Assembly: GCA_050943595.1 (NCBI GenBank)
Contig: JBMNPM010000006.1
Coordinates: forward strand, 1-64,000
Reading direction: 5' to 3'
Length of the DNA: 64,000 bases
From: JAXGXJ01 sp050943595
Lineage (GTDB): Bacteria > Actinomycetota > Thermoleophilia > RBG-16-64-13
The translations under genes were made by a program, and so were the position numbers. The notes below the pieces were generated by a model that ran no database searches, was not told where the DNA came from, and was given only the letters and a program-made list of their open reading frames with translations. Positions 1 through 9,287 of this stretch are shown here, one piece after another. Each line of letters opens with the position of its first letter. Position 1 is the first letter of the stretch.

Positions 1-394
1 TTAGGAAGTAGTCGCTGAAGGCGAAGATGGTGCGGCTGAGACAGACGTTGAGGCTCTTAAAGGCGCTGAGTAGGACGTCACCCTGTAACTCCTTGACCAA
101 GATGGGGGTAAGAAGTGTCCGATAGAGCTCAAATGCCCATTGGACTTCCGAGAGGGAAAAACCGGCCTCCAACCGCATCTTAGACACCTCGTTGATGAAG
201 GCATCGATCTTAGAGAAATCCCCATCCACGAGGGCGGCACGATTCATCTCGGCAGCGTGGGTGGTGGTGTCTATGAGCTCTTCGAGAGGCCGGTCGGCAT
301 AAGAGCTGAGGGCTTCCGAGTGCAGCGTGCGCGCCCACTGCTGAGCCAGGTACTCGGTGTGCTTCTCTAGTACTTCTGTCAGGTTGCAGGCCAT
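1..394 (-). CDS. RsbRD-like N-terminal sensor domain protein, 3' end beyond window
   Basis: Read on the minus strand from ATG at 394, this frame stays open for 131 codons to the left edge, so only the N-terminal part is present. The sequence is an all-helical domain with the pattern of the RsbRD/histidine-kinase N-terminal (globin-like) family: an early ...EYLAQQWARTL helix, a central L/E-rich helix pair, then EAGFSLSEVQWAFELYRTLL and a hydrophobic helix SRTIFAFSDYF. In this family such domains precede a STAS, kinase or phosphatase output domain, which would lie outside the window. GGAG sits 10 nt upstream of the ATG. The gene follows the GGDEF/EAL gene on the same strand with about 180 bp between them. 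Family assignment is from pattern memory only, and the output domain is unknown. Confidence 0.6.
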   Translation of the reverse strand, partial: MACNLTEVLEKHTEYLAQQWARTLHSEALSSYADRPLEELIDTTTHAAEMNRAALVDGDFSKIDAFINEVSKMRLEAGFSLSEVQWAFELYRTLLTPILVKELQGDVLLSAFKSLNVCLSRTIFAFSDYFL

Positions 395-575
395 GCGCTG
401 AGCACTCCAGTGGATGCGCGAAGGCCACCCCAAATCGAGGCGGCCGAGAACACACGATCACCGCCCTTTCATTGTATATGTCTGCGACCGACTTGTCGCT
501 ACAGACGTGTCTCACCGTCGAGTGTCGCTGCAGACGCAGTACGCCGGCACCTACACGCAGAGCCCCACTCCCGCA

Positions 576-3500
576 TCAGACTTCCTCCACGGTACCGTGG
601 GCAGTCGAAGCATCCTCAGATTCGGCTGAGGCGGAGATCGCCCAGGGCACCGCACCGATCAGGAGCAACCGCGCAGCCCTCGCAGTCAGAGGCCGGGAGA
701 AAAGGTACCCCTGAGCCTGCTCGCAGGCCAAGGACCTAAGTTGAGCCAGTTGTCCTCCGGTTTCCACACCTCCGGCTACTACCTGCATGTGCAGTGCGTG
801 GGCCAAAGAGACAACAGCGTTGATAACTTCGACATCACCTTCCAACCCGGCCACAAAACTACGATCCATCTTAACGGTGTCGAGCGGAAAGCGCCGCAGC
901 ACATTCAACGAAGAGAACCCCATGCCGAAGTTGTCTATGTGCAACCTAACCCCCAAAGCCTTTAGACGGTCGAGGATTGCCTGCGTGGACGCCACATCTC
1001 CCATCATCGCACCCTCGGTGATCTCGAGGTGGAGCCTGGATGGATCGAGTCCACTCTCCTCGAGAATAGCAGCCACTTTGACGTCCAAACCGGGTTGACA
1101 GAACTGTCTGTCGGAAATATTGACACCCACACCTATACCCTCTGGAGACGGGCTCATCTCATTCCACACTCGCGCCTGAGCACACGCCTCCCGCAGGACC
1201 CACTCGCCCAGCGCGGGAGTGAGCCCGGCGTCCTCTGCCATCGGAAGGAAGTCATCGGGTGCGAGCAGCCCCTTGCGGGGATGCTTCCAACGCACCAGAG
1301 CCTCGAAACAGGTGATTACACCCGACTTCAGCGAGACGATGGGCTGGTAATGTAGGCAGAACTCACCTCGGCTGAGTGCGTAGCGCAGATCCGTCTCCAG
1401 CAAGAGCGATTCGACCGCCCGGATGTGCATGGCCGTGTCGAAAACCTCGAACCTCGCCCTACCGGACGTCTTCGCCCTGTACATCGCCATGTCGGCATCC
1501 CGGATAACATCTTCGGGATTCGCGGATTTCGCATCTCCGAAGGCGATCCCGATACTCACGGTGACTACGAATTTGTGCCCCTTCAGCACAAACAGCTCCT
1601 GCAACGAGGCCAGTATGCGTTCCGCTACCATGACGGCGTCCTCAACCTCACAAATGTCGTCAAGGAGTATGGCGAACTCGTCGCCCCCCAGACGGGCGAC
1701 GGCGTCGACCTGGCGGAGACAGGCCTGGAGACGCTCCCCCATAGCCACCAGCAGACGATCTCCCTCGACATGCCCCAGACTGTCGTTTATGACCTTGAAC
1801 CTGTCGCAGTCTAGGAACAGCACGGCGAAACGATAGTCCGCATGTCTGCCACCGAAGGAGATGGCATGACGTAGGCGCTCGAGGAAGAACGCCCGGTTGG
1901 GCAGGCCGGTGAGAGCATCATGGAGGGCCCCGTGAGCGAGTTGGGCTTCGGCCCGCTTGGACGCGGTCACGTCCCGCACGCTGCCCTGCAATGTCGCGAT
2001 CTGCCCCTCCTCGTCGCCGACTGCCTGGCAATCGATCTGCAGGTATCGCTCCGACTCTCCCGGACCCTGTAATTTGAGCTCGAAGTCATATACGACACCC
2101 TCTTGCTCAAGGAGACGGCGGAAAGTCGCCCCCTTCTCGCCCTCCCAAAGTGCGAAAACGTTGCGCCCCAAGGCGGCGCGACAGTCATCAAGACCGATTA
2201 TGCGGCACAGTTCGGGATTAACCTCCACCAGGTTGCCGTCTCGGTCGGTACTGAACAGTCCCACCGGGACACACTCGAAGAGCGTGCGGTAACGTGCCTC
2301 AGCCCGCTTGAGAGACTCTCGGCCCGCCGACTCGACGAGACCGATAGTGAGAGCGCCAGACACCTCCTGGGCCATCTCTATCTCCCTCGGCCCAAAAGCG
2401 CCGATCCGCCGAGATGCTACGTTGAGCGCTCCTATGCACTCATCCTTAGCGACGAGATGGACGCGTAAATACGACGCGACATCATCAGCGTCGACACCTT
2501 CGGCCTGCAACCGCTCCCGTGCATGCACCGGATCCGCCAGAGCGGACAGCTCATCTACATGCGTCACGTCGGTGCCACCCGCGACGATCTTGGTTACATC
2601 AAAAGCGGAAAGGCGGCTTCCGCCGCCCGACCAGATCGACGCTCCCCCACCAGCATTCCGGGCAAGGACCGACAGAGAATCGGCCTCGAAGTCATACGCA
2701 ACCACGCTGGCCTGAGCATCGGGGATACGGTCGGCCAGATGATCGAGGGCAACCTGTGCGATAGTTGCCGGAGAATCCGCCAAGAGGATGTCTCTGTTGA
2801 GATCGTTGACGCTCTCAAGCCTAGCGGCATACCTCCGCAATTCGGCCTCAGAGCGTTTGCGGTCGGAGATGTCCATGGCCGCCAGCACAACGACAAGCGG
2901 CCGGCCGTCGTCCTCCCTTACAACGGACGCGAGCACACTCACGTGTTTGGCTTCGCCGTCTCTGCTCAGCCACACCATCTCCCGATCGCACAAAACATCA
3001 CCGGAAGACGAGATGCATTCGTGCAGCAACTGGGGCCATGGAAGCGCGGGGGACAGTATGTGATCCATACTCAGATTCGTAAGTTCGGTCGAGGAATACC
3101 CAAGAAGGCGGCCGCACGCAGCGTTGCCCAGCTCGATGCCCCCCTCGGGTGTCGTGACCAAGATTGAACTCTGTACGGTTGCCAGGATCTTCTCAGCAGC
3201 CAAAGCCGGGGTCATGTAGACCACCCGATAGCGACTCTCGATGATCAGCGTCATGACCAAGAACACCATGGCCGGCAGATAGGCGAATGGGTAGAGATCG
3301 ACCCCCATCTTCGCAGGGAAGTCGACGCAGCTCAGCATCAGGACACCCATAGCAATCAGAGTGGCGCCAATGCGTCTACGGAACCGGCTGCCTCGGGGCA
3401 TCTTACGAAAAGCCCGGGCGAACTGCAGTATTCCCAACCCGATGACAACGACATAGAAGGCTACGAAAAAAGGACCTGCGATGCCGTAGACAGGGTAATA

Positions 3501-3896
3501 ACCCCACCAGTGAGCCTCAATCCCACTGATGAGAATGGTACCCTGGCTCGCCAACCCGGTAAAAACACCCGAAACGAGCACCAAAATCACAAGGAGAAGC
3601 CGGTTGCGGCCGTAGCTACGCAGGGCGATGCTGGCATAGAAGTAGAGGGAGGTCGGCAAAAAAGGGACGGCAATATAAGCGTATCTGGCCCACGTGAGAG
3701 CCGTAGCAGAGTCGACGGCAAAATACATCCCGGCCGAAGCGCCACACCACAGGGCGATGGCAAGATTGATCGCCAATAGGGACCAACTGACTTTGGAGTA
3801 CCTCTCCCTGTGCAGCACGATGACGCCGACCACGACGCCGGCTAGAGCCACGACCAGCAGTGGTATTGCACACCAGTTGAACTCGTAGTTGGTCAC
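576..3896 (-). CDS. Membrane 7TM-PAS-GAF-PAS-GGDEF-EAL cyclic-di-GMP protein
   Basis: About 1106 aa from GTG at 3896. I chose it over the outer GTG at 3965 because GGGGGGCGAG lies just before it and the 23 extra residues are polar. Residues ~1-220 hold about seven hydrophobic segments (histidine-kinase-type 7TM sensor), followed by PAS, GAF and a second PAS, then GGDEF (motif at ~737-741, preceded by an RQVD inhibitory I-site five residues upstream) and EAL (~865). The cyclase half looks fully competent. The phosphodiesterase half is odd. The usual DDFG metal motif reads DNFG (~988-991) and the usual AEGVE motif reads AGGVE (~1041-1045). EAL, VNIS, LEITE and VKMD are retained. Predicted role: a membrane sensor that makes c-di-GMP, with a weak or regulatory EAL. 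No partner gene is evident apart from the downstream RsbRD-like gene. Confidence 0.9.
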   Translation of the reverse strand: MTNYEFNWCAIPLLVVALAGVVVGVIVLHRERYSKVSWSLLAINLAIALWCGASAGMYFAVDSATALTWARYAYIAVPFLPTSLYFYASIALRSYGRNRLLLVILVLVSGVFTGLASQGTILISGIEAHWWGYYPVYGIAGPFFVAFYVVVIGLGILQFARAFRKMPRGSRFRRRIGATLIAMGVLMLSCVDFPAKMGVDLYPFAYLPAMVFLVMTLIIESRYRVVYMTPALAAEKILATVQSSILVTTPEGGIELGNAACGRLLGYSSTELTNLSMDHILSPALPWPQLLHECISSSGDVLCDREMVWLSRDGEAKHVSVLASVVREDDGRPLVVVLAAMDISDRKRSEAELRRYAARLESVNDLNRDILLADSPATIAQVALDHLADRIPDAQASVVAYDFEADSLSVLARNAGGGASIWSGGGSRLSAFDVTKIVAGGTDVTHVDELSALADPVHARERLQAEGVDADDVASYLRVHLVAKDECIGALNVASRRIGAFGPREIEMAQEVSGALTIGLVESAGRESLKRAEARYRTLFECVPVGLFSTDRDGNLVEVNPELCRIIGLDDCRAALGRNVFALWEGEKGATFRRLLEQEGVVYDFELKLQGPGESERYLQIDCQAVGDEEGQIATLQGSVRDVTASKRAEAQLAHGALHDALTGLPNRAFFLERLRHAISFGGRHADYRFAVLFLDCDRFKVINDSLGHVEGDRLLVAMGERLQACLRQVDAVARLGGDEFAILLDDICEVEDAVMVAERILASLQELFVLKGHKFVVTVSIGIAFGDAKSANPEDVIRDADMAMYRAKTSGRARFEVFDTAMHIRAVESLLLETDLRYALSRGEFCLHYQPIVSLKSGVITCFEALVRWKHPRKGLLAPDDFLPMAEDAGLTPALGEWVLREACAQARVWNEMSPSPEGIGVGVNISDRQFCQPGLDVKVAAILEESGLDPSRLHLEITEGAMMGDVASTQAILDRLKALGVRLHIDNFGMGFSSLNVLRRFPLDTVKMDRSFVAGLEGDVEVINAVVSLAHALHMQVVAGGVETGGQLAQLRSLACEQAQGYLFSRPLTARAARLLLIGAVPWAISASAESEDASTAHGTVEEV

Positions 3897-4020
3897 ACGC
3901 TCGCCCCCCAAGCGCTGGTCATTCGATGCATGTAGATGCCTCGCCCCGCCATCAAAGCAGGGCACGCCACGATCATTTATAGGTTATCGTCAGAATGGCG
4001 GACCGACTTTAATAAAAAAA

Positions 4021-4092
4021 CCGGATAAATATCCGGTCACAAGACACAATACCGCTCCGTTCTATATACTCACCGGATACCCGGACTCCGGG
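4021..4092 (+). promoter_or_regulatory. Candidate promoter with inverted repeats upstream of the binding-protein gene
   Basis: The divergent spacer between the GGDEF/EAL gene and the binding-protein gene is AT-rich and holds the inverted repeat CCGGATA-AA-TATCCGG at 4021-4036, a good -10 hexamer TATACT at 4065-4070, and a second structure ACCCGG-ACT-CCGGGT at about 4078-4092 preceded by another CCGGATA. I see no clear -35 hexamer. The arrangement suggests a regulator binding on both sides of the -10. This is inference from symmetry only. Confidence 0.4.
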
Positions 4093-4128
4093 TAACACTC
4101 TCTACAAACACAGAATTGGGGGGAACCA

Positions 4129-5544
4129 GTGTTCGAAGCGTTCGAAAAGTGTAGTCGGCGTCAGTTCCTGAAGGTCGCTGGTATCACCGGTGCGGCGGTG
4201 GGCCTGAGCGGTGGCCTGGGCGGCTTATTGGCCGCCTGTGGTGATGGTGAGGACGGCACGAACGAGCCTGCGACCACGAACACCTCAAGCGAGGGCACCA
4301 CCTCAGTGAGCAGTGGAGCCGAAGGCGGACGCGCTCTTAAGATCGGGGTAGTCTCTCCTCAAACGGGTGGGCTGGCAGGTTTTGCCACCTCGACCAACTG
4401 GGCCGTCGACCGCCTCAGTACGTACCTCAAAGATGGGATCGTCGGCGGCGACGGCAAGAAACACGCGCTCGAGTTCATCAAGAAAGATACGCAGTCCGAT
4501 ACCAACCGTGCGGCTACCGTCACCGGCGACCTCATCCAAATGGACGCAGCGGATATCGTCCTCAGCTCCGGCGCCCCCGATACCGTCAACCCGTCGACGG
4601 ATGTCTGCGAGGCCATGGGCTGCCCCAGCCTAAGCTGCGGCAGCATCTGGCAGGCCTTCTACTACGATCGCAAGCCGCCCGAGACGAGGTTCACGTGGAC
4701 CTACGGTGTGCTGCTGGGCTCCGAGATCACCATACTCAACTTCGTCGACATGTTCGACCAGATCCCCAACAACAAGAAGGTGGGGATGCTCTTCGCCAAC
4801 GATGCCAACGCAGCCGGCTGGATGAAGCCGGAGGCTGCGCCGGCCGTTTTTGGGTCTAGAGGCTATACGCTGGTGGAGCCTTCCTGGTACACACCTGGAG
4901 CAGAGGACTTCACGGCCCAGATCTCCCAGTTCAAGAAGGCGGGCTGCGAGATCATCTGCGGCAGCAACAACCCGGCCGAGTTCACCAACTTCTGGCGGCA
5001 AAGCCACCAGCAGGGGTTCAAACCCAAGCTGGTCAGCACCGGCATAGCGCTCATGTTCCCGGAGACTCTGGTGGCCATCGGAGACGCCGGCGACGGCCTA
5101 ATCGGCGAACTGGGCTGGCACCGCACCTATCCGTACAAGTGCACCATCACCGGCGCCACCGCTGAAGAGCTGGCTGTCGATTACGAAACCAAGATGAACC
5201 AGATGGTCAGCACAAACACCACCGGCATGTACCAACTGATCGAGTGGGCGGTCGATGTTTTCAAACGGGCTAAGAATCCCGAGGACAAGACGAGCGTGGT
5301 CGACGCCATCAAGACCACCAAAATGGTCACCACCTGCGGCCCCATCGACTTCACCGTCCCGGTCGATACGGCCAACGCCGCCGATCCGATGACTTCTCAT
5401 CCGGTGCCCAACGTCGTCAAGTCGACTACGTGTGGCGGCCAGTGGATCAAGGGTACGAAGTACCCCTTCGAGCAGGTGATCTGTAGCAATGTGACCGCCC
5501 CGGACGTCCCCGTGGGAGCTAAGGTCAAGCCTCTCGCCCATTAG
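4129..5544 (+). CDS. Tat-exported lipoprotein, ABC-type (LivJ/urea-like) substrate-binding protein
   Basis: 471 aa from GTG at 4129, preceded by GGGGGG. The N terminus carries a textbook twin-arginine motif SRRQFLK (residues 9-15), a hydrophobic stretch and a lipobox LAAC with Cys37, followed by a Ser/Thr-rich linker to about residue 65. The rest resembles type I periplasmic binding proteins of the branched-chain amino acid/amide family (IGVVSPQTGGLAGF near the start, then two alpha/beta lobes). It should fold before export and be anchored outside the membrane, delivering a small amide or amino acid to an ABC permease. No permease or ATPase gene is adjacent, so partner and substrate are unknown. 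A strong hairpin terminator follows the stop codon, so it is probably a single-gene transcript. Confidence 0.88.
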   Translation: MFEAFEKCSRRQFLKVAGITGAAVGLSGGLGGLLAACGDGEDGTNEPATTNTSSEGTTSVSSGAEGGRALKIGVVSPQTGGLAGFATSTNWAVDRLSTYLKDGIVGGDGKKHALEFIKKDTQSDTNRAATVTGDLIQMDAADIVLSSGAPDTVNPSTDVCEAMGCPSLSCGSIWQAFYYDRKPPETRFTWTYGVLLGSEITILNFVDMFDQIPNNKKVGMLFANDANAAGWMKPEAAPAVFGSRGYTLVEPSWYTPGAEDFTAQISQFKKAGCEIICGSNNPAEFTNFWRQSHQQGFKPKLVSTGIALMFPETLVAIGDAGDGLIGELGWHRTYPYKCTITGATAEELAVDYETKMNQMVSTNTTGMYQLIEWAVDVFKRAKNPEDKTSVVDAIKTTKMVTTCGPIDFTVPVDTANAADPMTSHPVPNVVKSTTCGGQWIKGTKYPFEQVICSNVTAPDVPVGAKVKPLAH

Positions 5545-5575
5545 TAATCCCCGGCAACTCTATAAGGCTGGATGA

Positions 5576-5617
5576 CAAAGCCCCCGGCCGCAGACCTATC
5601 TGCGGCCGGGGGCTTTG
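5576..5617. terminator. Bidirectional rho-independent terminator
   Basis: A perfect 19-bp inverted repeat (CAAAGCCCCCGGCCGCAGA) with a CCTA loop. The right arm ends in CTTTG followed by TTC, and the left arm is preceded by an A-rich stretch, so it could work in both directions. It lies between two convergent genes. The left-facing gene has its stop codon inside the structure. Confidence 0.85.
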
Positions 5618-5844
5618 TTCACTAGAATTACCTGTTCGGGCCGTACAGCGCGAAACATATGGTTTCCCACCAGATGCAGGCTCACAAGGCCGGCCCGGCT
5701 GATGGTGGCGTACCTGTATATGAACGTGCCTCGCTCACCCCTGATCTTGAGCTTGGTTCCGGGCTCGTACGGATCCGCCGTACGCATCCCCGGTCCCGTG
5801 ACGGTAGGATCCAACGTCAGCTGTTCGTATTCATCGTCTGCCAT
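5596..5844 (-). CDS. Small conserved-type protein with GERGxF...FRPEQV pattern (DUF7246-like)
   Basis: 82 aa, ATG at 5844 with GTAGGGG close upstream. A short polar N terminus precedes a compact, probably beta-rich domain: PGTKLKIRGERGTFIYRYA, then SLHLVG and FRAVRPEQVILV near the end. I recall similar small proteins from actinobacteria and their phages in which GERG and FRPE are the conserved points, but no function is known to me. The gene is convergent with the lipoprotein gene and its last codons form part of the shared terminator. Confidence 0.6.
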   Translation of the reverse strand: MADDEYEQLTLDPTVTGPGMRTADPYEPGTKLKIRGERGTFIYRYATISRAGLVSLHLVGNHMFRAVRPEQVILVNKAPGRR

Positions 5845-5941
5845 GCCCCTACTTTACCTCTTGCTGCCCACGGTCGGTCCGCGGTTGGTCGCAACCGCCC
5901 GGCTGATGACAACGGGCACCGCCGCGTGAATTCGGTGCCTG

Positions 5942-6397
5942 CTATCTCTGCCGAGGCCGTGGAGACCGTGCTTCCTCAGGCACACACTGTACCTGTCGGC
6001 GTCCCTGAAGAAGGATGTAGGTGCTCATAGCGGCCGCCATAGATAGACCGGCAATCCTGACGGCCAGGTTGGGAGCAAAAAAGACGGCCGAGAGCGTGGC
6101 CGTACACCACGATGACGCAATCAGCACGCCCTTGGCCGGTAGCGACAATCTCCTCCCCTCGGCCATACGAGCGATGTATCTCCCGAAAAACCTGTTCGTA
6201 GTGAGCCACGTATGGCAACGGCGAGAACTGCGCGCGTAGCAGTAGGCGCTCAGCAATAAGAACGGCGTAGTGGGCATGACCGGCATGATAGCGCCGACAA
6301 GGGCCAACAGGAGTGCTACGGAGCCGCCCAGCAAAAAAAGCGCCCGTCGCGTGATCCAAAGATGCCCGCCTATTTTATCGATCAGCTTCGTTCTCAT
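5942..6397 (-). CDS. DUF454/YbaN-family small membrane protein
   Basis: 151 aa from ATG at 6397, with AAGGGGG directly before it. The DUF454 signature is clear: a first hydrophobic segment, then MPVMPTTPFLLLSAYCYARSS, then WLTTNRFFGRYI, and a second pair of hydrophobic segments (SSWCTATLSAVFFAP, RIAGLSMAAAMSTYILL). The family (E. coli YbaN) sits in the cytoplasmic membrane and has no settled function. It stands alone between the small protein and the hydrolase gene, all on the minus strand. Confidence 0.85.
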   Translation of the reverse strand: MRTKLIDKIGGHLWITRRALFLLGGSVALLLALVGAIMPVMPTTPFLLLSAYCYARSSRRCHTWLTTNRFFGRYIARMAEGRRLSLPAKGVLIASSWCTATLSAVFFAPNLAVRIAGLSMAAAMSTYILLQGRRQVQCVPEEARSPRPRQR

Positions 6398-6519
6398 CCC
6401 CCTTCATTGGCTCCAGACCTACCTATTGGTTTCAGGCCTACCTGATTATTCCGCAGATTGCATTATTCCCGTAAGACTAGGGTTTTAGACGCCCATGCCC
6501 CTTCCGCAAGTTCCCTCTC

Positions 6520-7305
6520 TTATCGGCATACATCGAGACAACTTGAGGCAATCGCCTCGAACAGATTGGAAGACTCCCCCGGCTGCAGCACGGCCACAGG
6601 GACGCCGGGCGCATACTCACGCGCGAAACGGACGAAATTCTGTGGCGGATGGACGAGCGCTGAAGCGAGGAGTCTTCGCATGCCCACAGGCAGGAAGGTG
6701 CCCCAATGGATGGGAATGGCCAACCGCGGCCGCAGAAGCTGCAGAACGCGGGCGGCAGTCTCCGGAGAGAGATGGTCATCAGGCAGGCGGGCCCCCCACC
6801 CCCAGATGGGAAGCAGAGCTACATCGATTCGATCGGCAAGCTCATCCAGGCCGGTGAAAAACCCCGTGTCACCGGCAAAGTAGATAGTGGATGAGCCGTG
6901 GATCGTGTAACCTACTGCGTCCGCGAAACGGCCCCACGGATACCGCCGACCGGTGTGATAGGCGGGTGTGGCCGTGACGTTCACAGCACCGATACGCACC
7001 GTCTGCCCCGGCGCCAATTCGTGGAGGTTGGAGAATCGATACTTCCGCAGTAGCCGGCCGGCCCCAGACGGAACCACGATGGGTGTCTCTCGGGGAACCA
7101 GGCGTAGTGTGGCAGGATTCACGTGATCCATGTGCAGGTGGGAGACCAAGACGGCATCCAGATCCTGTGCGATGCTGGGCTCGGGCGAGACGCCATGCCG
7201 TTGCAGCCACCCTATGCGCATAAGTAGGACGGGGTCCGTCAACAGGCGGACACCGTCCATGTCAAGGTGCACCGTCCCATGTCCTACATATGAGATGGTT
7301 GTCAC
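6520..7305 (-). CDS. Metal-dependent hydrolase, metallo-beta-lactamase fold (UlaG/NAPE-PLD type)
   Basis: 261 aa from ATG at 7305. It contains the metal-binding motif SHLHMDH, a second ligand region PAYHTGRRYPWG, DTGFF (the bridging Asp) and a late HWGTF. The last His completes the site of the YtnP/UlaG-like branch of metallo-beta-lactamase-fold hydrolases. No signal peptide is visible, so it is likely cytoplasmic. The family acts on phosphodiester, lactone or lipid-amide bonds, and the substrate cannot be inferred here. Its neighbours (DUF454, FAD oxidoreductase) give no clear pathway. Confidence 0.85.
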   Translation of the reverse strand: MTTISYVGHGTVHLDMDGVRLLTDPVLLMRIGWLQRHGVSPEPSIAQDLDAVLVSHLHMDHVNPATLRLVPRETPIVVPSGAGRLLRKYRFSNLHELAPGQTVRIGAVNVTATPAYHTGRRYPWGRFADAVGYTIHGSSTIYFAGDTGFFTGLDELADRIDVALLPIWGWGARLPDDHLSPETAARVLQLLRPRLAIPIHWGTFLPVGMRRLLASALVHPPQNFVRFAREYAPGVPVAVLQPGESSNLFEAIASSCLDVCR

Positions 7306-7499
7306 AGCTGGAGAGGCCTCCGCCCTTGGATATCTAAGATCACGCTCTCAGAGCCGTCGCTTTCATGCTCGCGTTTACCCCTCCTCGCGGATCTGCCCCC
7401 CAGACCATCTGCCTGAGGAGCAAGGTCATCGGTACGCAGACTGCGCACGGCCGTTCTGATGATACATGACCCCGCTCGCGAGGAGCAGAGCGGCCTCTT

Positions 7500-9137
7500 T
7501 CAATCAGAGGACACACCCGGCAGTCCCTCAGCAGCAGGGCCCATGGAAAGGTTATAACCCCGCTGCCTAAGAAGTTCGCCGACCTGTTCATAGGGGACTC
7601 GTGTGACTTCCGTCCCCAGCCTCGCAGCAAGGACTACCATAGCCCCAGCCGCTCCTCCCATGTTTGCCCGGGTATGCTCCATGCGTACCGGGGAGCTGTA
7701 GGCTCGGTAGTCGGTGGAGACTGCCGTGGAGACCAACAACCACGGATGACCCTTGACCATCAAGGCCCCCATCGGCACCAGAGCGTAGGCGGTCTTGTCG
7801 ATCATCGTAGGATGGACGATGTCGTGTCGGTCGTACTGTGTGTAGCAGCCGATAGCCACTACTTCGTGGCTGTGCCCGCTCACAAGCTGTGAGGAAGTAT
7901 ACGTGGTGAGGCCCACCACTCTGGGGCCTTCGCGCACGTAGGGGTACTGCGGGATGTTGGCGATGCCCACGTGAGGATACCCATGTTCCTGAAGATCGCG
8001 TACCAGATTGAGAGTCCTCTCCACCACCCGCCGCCTGATCTCGGGGCGCTTCGCCGGATCGAAGACCCAATTGAAGGACGCTGCCACATCAGGATAATCG
8101 CTCCACGTTTCATTCAGTTCCCGCTCTTGGTCGGGCAATCTGTTTATCGCCATGCTCCATCCACGAGCGAAAGCATCACGAACCGCGGGCTTGAGCTTCG
8201 GCGCGGAATCATATGTAGCCGGGTTGTACAGTGGACTCGTCAGCTGGGTGATACGAGGGGCGCTGTTGTTGCCATAAAGCTTGAGAGTTAGCAGAGCCGA
8301 GATCCTTTGGGGGGCAGTTATGAAGTCGTTCGACTGAGACGGGAAGGGCGGAGTCGGTCCGCTCACGTCGTTGAATACGGCTTCACCTCGTCCGACGCGA
8401 TAGTCGGCTCCGAGCATGCGGGCCAGATCTGCCTCCACGCTGGCGTCGATGAAGTATCTGGTGTCGATGCTGGCAAGAGAGCCATCGGCGCGCCGCAAGG
8501 TCAGATAGCGACTATCCCCAGTATCATCGGCAGCCACCAATTGGCCGCTGATAAAGAGCACCTCGTTGGTCTCAGAACCCTCGAGAAGGGGCCAGAGGAA
8601 CCGGGCTGCAACTTGTGGCCCGTAGACGAATCTTCCTGAGCTCGTGAAGGGACTCTTATTGTGGGCACGATAGTAGCCGATCACAGCATCCCGCCACTCC
8701 CTATAGACGCGACCCACAACCACAGATGCATTACGAACATCTTCGACCGATAGGCCCTGAACAAGCGGACTCTCGAGAAACCTACCGCTTGAGACAACCG
8801 CCACCCGTAATCGCGGATTCCCCTCGGTGATCTCTCGCACAGCGGCGATACCCGAAGTCTGGGTGCCGTATACAACCACGTCCACACTGGCGAGTGTTGA
8901 TCGTGGACGTATAGGGTCCGTAGGGGGAAGAAGTACAGGATCCGTGGAGGGAAGCACAGAATCCGCAGGAGGAGGTGCAGGAGCGAGGCCCTGCGTTGAG
9001 GGTGCCTCATGCTGCCAGAACCACAGGCCGACGCCTGCAACCAGCAACACGAGCAGAACCCGTGCCAAAATAATGCGCCTCCGCCTCCCGGGATTGTTGC
9101 CGTGTAGGGAGAACAGACTACTGCGTCTGCCACTCAT
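7500..9137 (-). CDS. Membrane-anchored FAD-dependent oxidoreductase family protein
   Basis: 545 aa from ATG at 9137 (GGAGA five bases upstream). A basic N terminus, one transmembrane helix (ILARVLLVLLVAGVGLWFW) and a Pro/Ser-rich linker precede the catalytic part, so the enzyme probably faces outward. The domain follows the FAD_oxidored (PF12831) pattern: YFIDASVEADLARMLGADYRVGRGE in the middle and RANMGGAAGAMVVLAA near the C terminus. The first dinucleotide motif is degenerate (VVVYGTQTSGIAAVRE, where GxGxxG would be expected), so FAD binding needs testing. The substrate is unknown. The gene stands alone, with about 190 bp to the next gene on each side. Confidence 0.75.
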   Translation of the reverse strand: MSGRRSSLFSLHGNNPGRRRRIILARVLLVLLVAGVGLWFWQHEAPSTQGLAPAPPPADSVLPSTDPVLLPPTDPIRPRSTLASVDVVVYGTQTSGIAAVREITEGNPRLRVAVVSSGRFLESPLVQGLSVEDVRNASVVVGRVYREWRDAVIGYYRAHNKSPFTSSGRFVYGPQVAARFLWPLLEGSETNEVLFISGQLVAADDTGDSRYLTLRRADGSLASIDTRYFIDASVEADLARMLGADYRVGRGEAVFNDVSGPTPPFPSQSNDFITAPQRISALLTLKLYGNNSAPRITQLTSPLYNPATYDSAPKLKPAVRDAFARGWSMAINRLPDQERELNETWSDYPDVAASFNWVFDPAKRPEIRRRVVERTLNLVRDLQEHGYPHVGIANIPQYPYVREGPRVVGLTTYTSSQLVSGHSHEVVAIGCYTQYDRHDIVHPTMIDKTAYALVPMGALMVKGHPWLLVSTAVSTDYRAYSSPVRMEHTRANMGGAAGAMVVLAARLGTEVTRVPYEQVGELLRQRGYNLSMGPAAEGLPGVSSD

Positions 9138-9287
9138 TGGCGTCTCCGCTCCGCTCGCACGTCGACACGCCCCTCATCTCTCGGCCATCTATCCCAGCCC
9201 AACCAAGCTCGCCTTCTTGTTGTTGTTCAGGCGGAAACACGCCGATCTACCTCCGGTCAATCGGCAGGAAGACGAGAAACATCGATA

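Noticed and set aside
3897..3965. Extended GTG start for the GGDEF/EAL protein
   Set aside because: No ribosome site, and the 23 added residues are polar ahead of the first membrane helix. The inner GTG is preferred.
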